From DATNIC01 sp035604635 (GTDB taxonomy: Bacteria > Vulcanimicrobiota > Vulcanimicrobiia > Vulcanimicrobiales > Vulcanimicrobiaceae), in the NCBI GenBank assembly GCA_035604635.1, contig DATNIC010000019.1, positions 1-8,544 on the forward strand: a stretch of DNA of 8,544 nt. Direction: 5' to 3'. Positions 1 through 7,192 of the stretch are shown here, one piece after another. Position 1 is the stretch's first letter. The number at the start of each line of letters is the position of its first letter. A model generated the notes under the pieces. That model ran no database searches and was not told where the DNA came from. It saw nothing but the letters and a program-made list of their open reading frames with translations. The position numbers were made by a program, and so were the translations under genes.

Positions 1-2
1 CG

Positions 3-347
3 AGTCCCTATCGCTTCGTCTTCACGCCGACGCCGGTCCCCGGTGCAAGCGATCCGGCGAGTGACGCACCCTCGATCATCGAGATCGATCTGACCGACAA
101 GATTCTGCGTGCGCCCGGTCCGCTCAACATTCGCGTCGTCACCAGCATACCGGTGTCGAAGGTGACGATGCGCGTTCTCGGCCGCGATCTCGCGCTACCG
201 AAGACCGGCGATGGACTGTTTTCCGTCGACAATCAGATTCCGTCGCTGCCGTTCTGGCTGCACAACAAGACGTACGATGTCGACTTTATCGCCGCGGTCC
301 CCGACGGCCGCAGCGTCAAAGTCACGGTCCCGGTGACGCTGCGCTGA
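3..347 (+). CDS. C-terminal part of an unknown, probably exported beta-rich protein (5' end outside window)
   Basis: The frame is open from the left edge to a TGA at 345-347, giving 114 visible residues; the start lies upstream of the window. I do not recognise the family. The visible part alternates hydrophobic and polar residues in short strands (for example NIRVVTSIPVSKVTMRVLG and YDVDFIAAVPDGRSVKVTV), ends in a strand-like VPVTLR, and contains no cysteine or predicted membrane helix. This pattern suggests an immunoglobulin-like or other beta-sandwich domain of a periplasmic or surface protein, which is inference from composition only. A Pro/Ala/Ser-rich stretch (TPTPVPGASDPASDAPS) before the domain looks like a linker. 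Codon use is G/C-rich at third positions, like the neighbours. Its last 26 bases overlap the 3' end of the convergent minus-strand gene when that gene is read through its TGA. An internal ATG at 168 or GTG at 153 is not a credible start because the same frame and composition continue upstream. Confidence 0.72.
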   Translation, partial: SPYRFVFTPTPVPGASDPASDAPSIIEIDLTDKILRAPGPLNIRVVTSIPVSKVTMRVLGRDLALPKTGDGLFSVDNQIPSLPFWLHNKTYDVDFIAAVPDGRSVKVTVPVTLR

Positions 348-759
348 AATAACGCTCGAGGAACGGGATGTACGGCGTTCCGGCGATATCGAACTGGGCA
401 TCGGCGATCATCTTTAGAGCACCATTCAGACCGGTGCCTCGCCGTTCGGCTTCAATGATTGCGGCCACGACCGCGGCCCGCGTCCCGCCCGCTCAATAAA
501 TGAGGACGGTGCCACCGGCCTGATCGACCGCTTCGCGGACTCGGCGTACATGCTCCGCGCTCAATGTGGCGCTCGTGTACGGCACCTCGGTGTAGTCGAC
601 ACCGACCGCGTCGATCGTCGTTTTGTCGAGCTGCCCCTCCTCGTCCGGCATGCGCACGTTGATGACCGTGCTATGGCCGGAGGCGGCGAAGCGCCGCAAA
701 TCATCTTCGGAGGGCTGACCGCCAACCGTGAAGGGCCCGACGCGTGCTTCGTTTCTCAT
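322..759 (-). CDS. Putative selenoprotein of the DUF442/TIGR01244 phosphatase-sulfurtransferase family, with in-frame TGA at the catalytic Cys
   Basis: Read from ATG at 759 the frame gives 88 residues, then TGA at 493-495, then 56 more residues to TGA at 322-324: 145 residues in all with the TGA as codon 89. Family landmarks are in order: FTVGGQP (10-16), TVINVRMPDEE (31-41), EVPYTS (58-63), then GGTVLIY (82-88), [TGA], AGGTRAAVVAAIIEAE. In relatives the last segment reads like VLAY-C-RSGTRS, where the Cys is the nucleophile and the Arg binds the anion. Here the TGA occupies that Cys exactly and Arg94 is kept. The part after the TGA stays amphipathic, ends in TPYIPFLERYF, and 38 of its 56 codons end in G or C. 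GAGG sits 4 nt before the ATG. I infer Sec insertion; a TGC-to-TGA nonsense change or base error is the alternative. Members are proposed to act on phosphate esters or persulfides; the substrate is unknown. It is divergent from mfd and overlaps the upstream plus-strand gene tail to tail. Confidence 0.66.
461..481 (-). promoter_or_regulatory. Candidate bacterial SECIS hairpin downstream of the in-frame TGA
   Basis: On the minus strand, reading 481 down to 461, a lower stem GCGG pairs with CCGC (481-478 with 464-461). A single G bulges at 477, and an upper stem CCGC pairs with GUGG (476-473 with 468-465, one G-U pair). The apical loop is GGUC (472-469). Exactly 20 nt separate the TGA (495-493) from the loop. 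Bacterial SECIS elements, read by SelB, typically have a short stem, a bulged base on the 5' side, G in the first loop positions, and a UGA-to-loop distance of roughly 16-37 nt. The classic E. coli fdhF element also has a GGUC loop and a 5' bulge (a U there, a G here). The hairpin lies wholly inside the coding frame. Chance hairpins are common in GC-rich DNA, so the match is supportive rather than decisive. It has no U-tract, so it is not an intrinsic terminator. Confidence 0.5.
493..495 (-). other. In-frame TGA (candidate Sec codon) at the catalytic position
   Basis: The codon preceding is TAT (Tyr88) and those following are GCG GGC GGG ACG CGG (AGGTR). The family loop is Y-C-x-x-G-x-R, so the TGA replaces the catalytic Cys and no other residue. 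TGA also ends the plus-strand genes at 347 and 4342 and this gene itself at 322-324, so reassignment of UGA throughout the genome is not supported. Confidence 0.6.
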
Positions 760-763
760 GCAG

Positions 764-767
764 CCTC
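764..767 (-). promoter_or_regulatory. Ribosome binding site of the putative selenoprotein gene
   Basis: On the minus strand GAGG occurs 4 nt upstream of the ATG at 759-757 (GAGGCTGCATG). The spacing is short but workable, and it supports this ATG as the start. Confidence 0.4.
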
Positions 768-795
768 GAATTCACGGTGGCACGGCGGGGTTGCG

Positions 796-824
796 TTTCC
801 AGGCTGTGGGAAGTGTGATATCCT
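796..824 (+). promoter_or_regulatory. Possible promoter for mfd (leaderless start)
   Basis: In an AT-richer patch of the short gap between the divergent genes, TTTCCA (796-801) and TATCCT (819-824) are separated by 17 nt. Each matches the sigma-70-type consensus at four of six positions. Transcription would begin about 831-833, at or just before the GTG I propose as the mfd start, giving a leaderless or nearly leaderless message. This fits the absence of any Shine-Dalgarno sequence before 833. The assignment is weak and rests on position and base composition. Confidence 0.22.
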
Positions 825-832
825 CGGTCTCC

Positions 833-3800
833 GTGGCCACCCTCGCCCCCTCGCTCCCCGGCTCCAGCCGCTCGCTGGCCGGGCTCATCGATCGCCTGCG
901 CTCGGCCGGGACCGACCGGGGCGCCGCCTTTGCGCTCCATGAGACCACCTCGGGGGCCCGGCCCTACCTCGTCGCCGGCCTCTTCCGGGCGCTGGCCCGC
1001 CAGATGCTGGTCGTCGTCCCGACCCCGGACGTCGCCGAGCGGACCTTCGCCGATCTCCTCTACTTCTTGGGCGAGGACGAAGCACGCAGCGTCGCCCTGC
1101 TGCGTTCGCGCGACGAGACGATCGGGGCGCTCGAGAGCCCTTCGGAGCGCAGTGCGCGCATGACCCTGCTCGCCGATCTCGCGGCCCGGGCGACCCAGAT
1201 CGTCGTTGCGCCGGTCGCGGCCGTGCGCCAGTACCTCGTGCCGCGCGCGATCTTCGAGGCCGCGACGTTCACGCTCGAGCGCGGCCAAGAGCCGGGCTTC
1301 GATGCACTGCAAGCGCGACTGTTCCGCTTGGGCTATCACCGCTCCGACGTCGTCGCAGCGGCCGGCGAGTACGCGGTCCGCGGCGGGATCGTCGACGTTT
1401 TCCCCGCGACGGCACCCGCGCCGGTTCGCCTGGAGTTCTTCGGCGACGCGCTCGAGAGCATGCGAAGCTTCGAGCTGCAGTCACAGCGAAGCACCGACGA
1501 TCTCGATGCCGTGACGATTGCGCCTTGGAGCGAGATCGGGCGCGACGAAACGTTGCGCCGGCGGATCAGCGAGCGGGCGCAGGGCGAGCCCAACGTCTTG
1601 CGCGCCATGCGCGACTATCTCGAGAGCGGCGCAGAGATCCCCGAAGCGTGGCTCCCGCTCGCGTACGACGAGCCGGCGACGATCTTCGACTACCTCGACC
1701 AGCGCGCGCTCGTCGTTCTCGAAGAGCCGTCGATGCTCGCGACCGTCGATCGCAGTCTCGACGAGGAGCGCACGCGCGAGGAACACGTCTTGCTCGCCGG
1801 CGTCGAATCGGGCGAACTCGAAGTGGAGGACGACGACGTCGGTGAAGCGCTGCTCGCGGAGGTGAGCGCGCCGTATCCGCGGCTGCGCGAACTCGGCGCG
1901 GTCCTCGAGTCGCGCCTGTGCGTCACGATCACCGGTGGGATCGAAGGTGCGGCGGCGGACTGGGCCCCGCGCTCGATGGACGACTTCGTGTTGAGCACGC
2001 AGCCCGCCGAACACTTCAATCGCCGCGTCGAGCTCTTTCTCTCGAGCGTCAAAGAGTGGGTGCGCAACGGCGAGACGGTGTGGCTGGTCACCTCCGGCAC
2101 CTCGCGCCTGGTCGAGATGTTGCAAGCCGCCGGTCTCCCCGTCGAGCGCGGGGTCCCGTCGGCGTTGCTAGGCCAGGGGACCGTCTTCGTCGACCACGGG
2201 AGCGTCGAAGCGGGCTTCGCGATCCCCAGCGTTCGCATGCGCCTGCTCGGCGACCGCGAGATCTTCGGACAACCGCCGAGACGCGTCAAACTGCGCGCGG
2301 TCAAGGAAGGCGTCCCGGTTACGCTCGCCGATCTCAAAGTCGGCGACTACGTCGTGCACGCCGTTCACGGGATCGGCCAGTATCTGGGTCTGCGCACCGA
2401 GACGATTCTCGGCGCGACCAGCGACTATCTCGATCTCAAGTTCGCCGGGACCGACCGGATGCTCGTCCCGGTGCAGCAGATGCATCAGGTCACGAAGTAC
2501 GCGGCGAGCGAAGGCACGGCGCCGCGGTTGTCGCGCATGGGCGGCGCCGATTGGGCGCGGACGAAGACCAGAGTCAGCGAAGCGCTCGCCAAAATCGCCG
2601 AAGGGCTGGTCGAGCTCTACGCCGAGCGCGAACTGGCGCAAGGTCACGCCTTCCCGCCCGACACGCCGTGGCAAGCCGAGCTCGAAGAGTCGTTCCCGTA
2701 CGAGCCGACGCCCGATCAATACAAAGCGATCGTCGAGACGAAAGACGACATGGAGCGCCCGCGCCCGATGGACCGGCTCATCTGCGGCGATGTCGGCTAC
2801 GGAAAAACCGAAGTCGCGATCCGCGCGACGTTCAAAGCGCTGCAGGACCGGAAGCAAGTCGCGATCCTCGTCCCGACGACCTTGCTCGCCGCGCAGCACT
2901 ACCGGACGTTCAGCGCGCGCTTCGCCAGCTTTCCCGTCCGCATCGAAGAGCTCTCGCGCTTCAAGAGCAAGAAGGAGCAGCAGGCGATCCTGCGCGACCT
3001 CGCCGACGGGAAAGTCGACGTCGTCGTCGGGACGCACCGACTCTTGCAGAAAGACGTCGTGTTTCGCGATCTCGGGCTCATCGTCGTCGACGAAGAGCAG
3101 CGTTTCGGCGTGATGCACAAGGAACGCCTCAAGCAGCTGCGCTCGTCGGTCGACGTTCTGACGCTCTCGGCGACGCCGATCCCGCGGACCCTGCAGATGT
3201 CGCTGATGGGCGTGCGCGACCTCTCGCTCATCCAAACCGCGCCCAAGAACCGGATGTCGATCAAGACGGTCGTCGTCCCGGCAGGCGACGCCATCGTGCA
3301 GAAGGCGATCCTCGCCGAGCTCGATCGCGGCGGCCAGGTCTACTACGTCCACAACCGGATCGAGACAATCTACGCGATCGCCCGAGCTTTGGAAAAGCTC
3401 GTCCCGAAGGCGCGCGTCGCCGTTGGTCACGGGCAGATGAAGGACCACGAGCTCGAGCCCGTCATGGCAAAGTTCATCGACGGCGAGATCGACGTCTTCG
3501 TCTCGACGACGATCATCGAGAACGGGATCGACATCCCCAACGTGAACACGATCGTCGTCAACGACGCCGATCGTTTCGGCCTCGCGCAGCTCTACCAACT
3601 GCGCGGACGAGTCGGCCGCTCGAACCATCAAGCCTACGCGTATCTGCTCTACCAGGCGCACAAGGCGCTGACCGAAGAGGCGAAGGCGCGGCTCGAAGCG
3701 ATTCGCGAGTTCACACATCTCGGAAGTGGCCTCCAAGTCGCAATGCGCGACCTCGAGATTCGGGGCGCGGGCAATCTGCTCGGCGCCGCGCAGTCGGGCT

Positions 3801-4342
3801 TCATCGGTGCGGTCGGTTTCGATACGTACGCGCAGCTCCTCGCTGATGCGATCGCGGCACGGCGCGGCAAGAAACGCGAGGCCGAGGCGATGCGCGAGGC
3901 GGTGATCGACGTCAAGATCGACGCCTTCATCCCCAACGACTACATCCCCCAAGTCTCGCAAAAGATCGCGGTCTATCAGCAGCTCGCGAGCGCCCGCTCC
4001 GAAGAGGCGGTCGACGAGATCGTCGCCGGCGTCCGCGACCGCTTCGGTCCGCTGCCGCCGCCGCTCGAAAATCTCGTAGCGGTCATGAAGCTGCGGACGA
4101 TCGCGCTCGCGAAGAACGTCACACGGGTCGTCGTCGAGGAGACGCGCCTCACGCTCGGCGTCGGGAGCGAATTCGCGCTCTCGCCCGATGCGATCCCGCA
4201 GCTTCAGTCGCTGACGAAGAACCGCTTCCGCTTCGGCGACGGGAAGATCACCGTCGACATTCCTTCGACCGTCACACGCGGCAACACGCGCGCCAACCCG
4301 ACGTGGATTCCGCTCCTGCGCGCTTTGCTCGAGGCGATGTGA
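833..4342 (+). CDS. mfd: Transcription-repair coupling factor Mfd
   Basis: Mfd is a cytoplasmic ATP-driven DNA translocase that removes RNA polymerase stalled at lesions and recruits UvrA. Numbering from GTG 833 gives 1169 residues, close to the usual 1150-1180. The N-terminal UvrB-like region lacks a P-loop, as expected, and includes RGGIVDVFP at 183. The CarD-like RNA polymerase interaction domain begins near VGDYVVHAVHGIGQYLGL (about 503). The helicase core carries Walker A GDVGYGKT (652-659), Walker B DEEQ (753-756), LSATPIPRTL (778), ENGIDIPN and the arginine-finger motif QLRGRVGR (922-929). The C-terminal TRCF domain contains FIPNDYIP near 1032. The frame stays open upstream to GTG 728 and ATG 758, but codons between 758 and 833 lose the G/C third-base bias and 728 would run into the divergent gene. 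GTG 806, 815 or 833 is therefore more likely, and I chose 833. Family assignment is essentially certain; the start is not. Confidence 0.97.
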   Translation: MATLAPSLPGSSRSLAGLIDRLRSAGTDRGAAFALHETTSGARPYLVAGLFRALARQMLVVVPTPDVAERTFADLLYFLGEDEARSVALLRSRDETIGALESPSERSARMTLLADLAARATQIVVAPVAAVRQYLVPRAIFEAATFTLERGQEPGFDALQARLFRLGYHRSDVVAAAGEYAVRGGIVDVFPATAPAPVRLEFFGDALESMRSFELQSQRSTDDLDAVTIAPWSEIGRDETLRRRISERAQGEPNVLRAMRDYLESGAEIPEAWLPLAYDEPATIFDYLDQRALVVLEEPSMLATVDRSLDEERTREEHVLLAGVESGELEVEDDDVGEALLAEVSAPYPRLRELGAVLESRLCVTITGGIEGAAADWAPRSMDDFVLSTQPAEHFNRRVELFLSSVKEWVRNGETVWLVTSGTSRLVEMLQAAGLPVERGVPSALLGQGTVFVDHGSVEAGFAIPSVRMRLLGDREIFGQPPRRVKLRAVKEGVPVTLADLKVGDYVVHAVHGIGQYLGLRTETILGATSDYLDLKFAGTDRMLVPVQQMHQVTKYAASEGTAPRLSRMGGADWARTKTRVSEALAKIAEGLVELYAERELAQGHAFPPDTPWQAELEESFPYEPTPDQYKAIVETKDDMERPRPMDRLICGDVGYGKTEVAIRATFKALQDRKQVAILVPTTLLAAQHYRTFSARFASFPVRIEELSRFKSKKEQQAILRDLADGKVDVVVGTHRLLQKDVVFRDLGLIVVDEEQRFGVMHKERLKQLRSSVDVLTLSATPIPRTLQMSLMGVRDLSLIQTAPKNRMSIKTVVVPAGDAIVQKAILAELDRGGQVYYVHNRIETIYAIARALEKLVPKARVAVGHGQMKDHELEPVMAKFIDGEIDVFVSTTIIENGIDIPNVNTIVVNDADRFGLAQLYQLRGRVGRSNHQAYAYLLYQAHKALTEEAKARLEAIREFTHLGSGLQVAMRDLEIRGAGNLLGAAQSGFIGAVGFDTYAQLLADAIAARRGKKREAEAMREAVIDVKIDAFIPNDYIPQVSQKIAVYQQLASARSEEAVDEIVAGVRDRFGPLPPPLENLVAVMKLRTIALAKNVTRVVVEETRLTLGVGSEFALSPDAIPQLQSLTKNRFRFGDGKITVDIPSTVTRGNTRANPTWIPLLRALLEAM
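4331..4334 (+). promoter_or_regulatory. Ribosome binding site for the membrane protein gene, inside the mfd 3' end
   Basis: GAGG lies 4 nt before the GTG at 4339, within the last codons of mfd. Together with the GTGA start-stop overlap it points to translational coupling and settles the start in favour of 4339 over the ATG-less upstream extension at 4303. Confidence 0.5.
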
Positions 4343-6039
4343 GGGCTTGGGCTTACGCGCTCTGCGCCGCCCTGTCGTTCATCGCATTTTTCCTCGCCGG
4401 CGGCCTCTGGCGCGCAGACCTCACGATCCCCTTCGTCTACGGGAACTACGGCGACGCCGTCAGTTTGGTCGGCAGCGTGCGAATGATCAAACAGCTGCTC
4501 GAAAGCGGCTCCGTCTATTGGAATCCTTTACTGGCGGCGCCGTTCGGCCAAGATGCGCACGACGTCCCCGCACTGTACGCCATCGACTACGGCGTACAAT
4601 ACGCGCTCGTTCACCTCACTAGGAACCCGTTTCTCACCTACAATCTGTTTTATCTTCTGTGCCCGGTCGCCAACGCATTGGCGGCTCTCTACGCGCTCAG
4701 GCGCATTGGCATAATCTACGCCGCGGCCATCCCCTGTGCTGTGCTCTACGGGAACCTCTTCGAGGTTTTTTGGCGGAACGGCCATCCGTTCATAGCCGCC
4801 TACTACGCGGCCCCACTCGCGTGCCTCGCTCTCTTGCGAATCTGCGAGGGGCAGCGCGGCCTCGACGTCGTCGTGCCCGCGATCGTCGTGGGCCTGCAGA
4901 GCCACTACGAGGCATTCTTCGCGGGGGCGCTGGCCGTCGCTGCCGCGATCATCGGCTCGATTCAACTGCGATCGTGGCGCCCGGTGATCGCGAGCCTGCT
5001 CTTCGGCGCAGTCTGCAGCGTGAGCTTTCTTCTGAGCCTCGCTCCTTCGTTGATCTGGCAGATCGCGCACGGGAGCAACTCCTATGCGACGACGCGCCGG
5101 GCCGAAGAGGCGATCACCTTTGCGCTCTCCATCGGACAGATGATCTTGCCGATCCCCGACCATCGCATCCCGGCGTTCGCATTCGGCCGGAGCGTCTACG
5201 ATGCGATCGTAAGCGATGCCGCAAAGCCGTCGCTAATCAACGAAAACGCGTCCGCGACCTTGGGCCTCGTCGCGACGATCGGCCTCATCCTCCTCGTCGC
5301 GGCGACGATCGCGAGCGCGACTCGCAGCGTGCCGCGCTATCTCCACAATGCCTCGCTCCTCGCGATGAGCGCCATCGCCCTCGGCACCGTCGGCGGCCTC
5401 GGAGCCGTCTTCAACGTGGCGATCACGGCGCAGATCCGCGCCTACAACAGAATCAGCGTGTTCATCGCCTTCTTTGCGCTGCTCGCAATCGCATGCGTGC
5501 TGGAGTCGTGGTGGACGTCTCTCCGCAGGCAAAAAAGAGTCGCGCTGTACGCCGGGCTTGCGGTGCTCGTCACCGGCTACGGGATTTTTGACCAATCTCC
5601 GGTACATTCGGCCGATTTCGCGGCATCCCGCGCGCGATACGCGCTCGACGCTGCGTGGGTGCGTCAACTCGAGGGTGCACTCCCTCTCGGAGCCATGATC
5701 CTCGAGCTTCCCTATGTCGAGTTTCCGGACACGCCCCCCATCGGCCACGTCGAAGTCGTTCCGTACTTATTTTCCGCTTCTCTGCGCAGCTCCGTCGGCG
5801 CGATTTCGGGAAGCAAAGAAGCGGAATTCGAAAAGCGGCTCGCAGCATTGCCGCCCGAACGCATGCTTCCTGAAGCGGCGCATGTCGGCTTCAACGGCAT
5901 CCTGATCTTTCGCGATGGTTTACCGGCCCGCGGCAGCGACATCGAAAGCGCCCTCGCGGAACGGCTCGGCCGTTCGCCGATGGTCAGCGCCGACGGCTCG
6001 CAGTCGTTCTTTCCTATCGCGTCCGGGACGGCCCGGTAA
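4339..6039 (+). CDS. Multi-pass membrane protein, GT-C / YfhO-like, function unknown
   Basis: The product has 566 residues from GTG 4339, which shares GTGA with the mfd stop. It opens with a basic residue and a hydrophobic helix (AWAYALCAALSFIAFFLAGG), then an extracytoplasmic segment with YGNYGDAVSLVGS, whose acidic residue sits where GT-C enzymes place a catalytic Asp. About ten further helices follow, for example FLTYNLFYLLCPVANALAAL, AFFAGALAVAAAIIGSI and VFIAFFALLAIACVL. A soluble tail of roughly 140 residues carries GAMILELPYVEFPDTPP and a final FFPIAS strand. This layout is that of GT-C lipid-linked sugar transferases and YfhO-like envelope proteins, so a role in moving glycosyl or phosphoglycerol groups outside the membrane is possible. 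I cannot name a substrate, and no family signature is decisive. The alternative start at 4303 adds 12 residues inside mfd and no better signal. The 3' end overlaps metC by 26 bases. Confidence 0.88.
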   Translation: MRAWAYALCAALSFIAFFLAGGLWRADLTIPFVYGNYGDAVSLVGSVRMIKQLLESGSVYWNPLLAAPFGQDAHDVPALYAIDYGVQYALVHLTRNPFLTYNLFYLLCPVANALAALYALRRIGIIYAAAIPCAVLYGNLFEVFWRNGHPFIAAYYAAPLACLALLRICEGQRGLDVVVPAIVVGLQSHYEAFFAGALAVAAAIIGSIQLRSWRPVIASLLFGAVCSVSFLLSLAPSLIWQIAHGSNSYATTRRAEEAITFALSIGQMILPIPDHRIPAFAFGRSVYDAIVSDAAKPSLINENASATLGLVATIGLILLVAATIASATRSVPRYLHNASLLAMSAIALGTVGGLGAVFNVAITAQIRAYNRISVFIAFFALLAIACVLESWWTSLRRQKRVALYAGLAVLVTGYGIFDQSPVHSADFAASRARYALDAAWVRQLEGALPLGAMILELPYVEFPDTPPIGHVEVVPYLFSASLRSSVGAISGSKEAEFEKRLAALPPERMLPEAAHVGFNGILIFRDGLPARGSDIESALAERLGRSPMVSADGSQSFFPIASGTAR

Positions 6040-7192
6040 CGAGTCGCGAAAAGCCCCGTTCGAGATCGGCGATGAGATCGTGCGGGTCTTCAAGGCCGAT
6101 GTGCAGGCGAATGACCGCGCCGGGTTCCGTCCAGGGCGTCGCGGTGCGGACTTTTTCGGGGTGCGCGAGCAGCGCGAGACTTTCGAAGCCGCCCCAGCTG
6201 TAGCCGATGGAGAAGAACTCGAGCCCGTCGATCATCGCGCGGATCGAGTCGCGCGTGAACCCCGGCCGCAGGACGAACGAGAACAGTCCGGACGCGCCGC
6301 TGAAGTCGCGCTTCCACAGCTCGTGTCCCGGACACGACGCAAACGCCGGATGCAGGATCCGCGCGACTTCCGGCCGTCGCTCGAGCCATTTCGCGACGGC
6401 CAGCCCGCTCGCGTAATGGCGCTCGAGCCGGACGCCCAGCGTGCGCAAGCCGCGTAGCGCGAGATACGCCTCATCGGCGGAGCACGAAAAGCCGAGCGCG
6501 ACCACGGTCGCGCGCACTTTCTCGTAGACCGCTTCGTTCGTCACGATCATCCCGAGCAACAGGTCGGAGTGTCCGCCGATGTATTTCGTCCCGGAGTGCA
6601 GCGAAACGTCGACGCCCGCGGCGACCGCGCTATAGTAGTACGGCGTCGCCCAGGTGTTGTCGATCGCCGTCGGGATCGCACGCTTGCGCGCGACCGCGAG
6701 CATCGCGGGGACGTCTTGCACTTCGAACGTCAGCGAGCCGGGCGACTCGAGGTAGAGGAGCCGCGTGTTGGGCCGCAACTGTGCCTCGATCCGCGCCCCG
6801 GCGAGCGGATCGTAGTACGCCGTCGTAATGCCGAGGCCGTCGAGGACGCTGTCGCACAGATGCCGCACCGGTCCGTAGACGGAATCCGGGACGAGGATGT
6901 GATCGCCGCTCTTCGCAAAGGCCTGGATCGTCGCGGTGATCGCCGCGAGTCCCGAGGAGACCGCGATCGCGCGATATCCGCCCTCGAGCTGCGCGACGGT
7001 CTCTTCGAGCGCGAACGTCGTCGGCGTCCCGTAGCGTCCGTAATAGAGGCCCTCGAAGCGTGACTGCGTCGCGCGTTCGGTCGCCTCGACCGATTCGAAC
7101 ACGACCGTCGAAGCGCGATAGACCGGGACGTTGACCGGTCCGGGGCGTTCGCTCGAGCGCCCGCTATGGGCGAGAACCGTATCTTTCCGCAT
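6014..7192 (-). CDS. metC: Cystathionine beta-lyase (Cys/Met metabolism PLP-dependent enzyme)
   Basis: MetC cleaves cystathionine to homocysteine, ammonia and pyruvate in methionine synthesis and often also has cysteine desulfhydrase activity; it is cytoplasmic and uses pyridoxal phosphate. From ATG 7192 the product has 392 residues, near the 395 of E. coli MetC. Visible landmarks are KDTVLAHSGR at the N-terminus, VNVPVYRASTVVF, YYGRYGTPTTFALE (Tyr and Arg that hold the cofactor phosphate and substrate), SSGLAAI, AIDNTWATPYYY with the ring-binding Asp, and HSGTKYIGGHSD with the PLP lysine at 203. GYSWGGFESL near the C-terminus is characteristic of the MetC branch rather than MetB or MetZ. GGAAG lies 9 nt before ATG 7192; the longer frame from 7243 adds an Arg-rich 17-residue leader with no family counterpart, so I reject it. 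The gene starts inside the last codons of the upstream RND gene (29-base overlap), which suggests one transcript, and converges on the membrane protein gene. Stop is TAG. Confidence 0.95.
   Translation of the reverse strand: MRKDTVLAHSGRSSERPGPVNVPVYRASTVVFESVEATERATQSRFEGLYYGRYGTPTTFALEETVAQLEGGYRAIAVSSGLAAITATIQAFAKSGDHILVPDSVYGPVRHLCDSVLDGLGITTAYYDPLAGARIEAQLRPNTRLLYLESPGSLTFEVQDVPAMLAVARKRAIPTAIDNTWATPYYYSAVAAGVDVSLHSGTKYIGGHSDLLLGMIVTNEAVYEKVRATVVALGFSCSADEAYLALRGLRTLGVRLERHYASGLAVAKWLERRPEVARILHPAFASCPGHELWKRDFSGASGLFSFVLRPGFTRDSIRAMIDGLEFFSIGYSWGGFESLALLAHPEKVRTATPWTEPGAVIRLHIGLEDPHDLIADLERGFSRLVTGPSRTR

Noticed and set aside
461..481. Intrinsic terminator for the minus-strand gene
   Set aside because: The hairpin is not followed by a U-run; the next bases are AAUCAUUGAAGCC, and the frame continues through it.
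493..759. A complete 88-residue protein ending at the TGA
   Set aside because: It would stop one residue before the catalytic loop, leaving an enzyme fold without its nucleophile or anion-binding Arg, while family-like sequence continues in frame after the TGA.
728..832. Upstream mfd starts at GTG 728 and ATG 758
   Set aside because: The extra codons lose the strong G/C third-base preference, lack a well-placed ribosome binding site, and overlap or abut the divergent gene; homologous Mfd N-termini are of the length given by 833.
1918..3961. Long alternative-frame ORFs inside mfd (plus 1918-3846, minus 2168-3961)
   Set aside because: They are Arg- or Asp/Glu/Arg-rich shadow translations produced by the high-GC codon bias of mfd; they show no domain, and the mfd frame carries all the conserved motifs.
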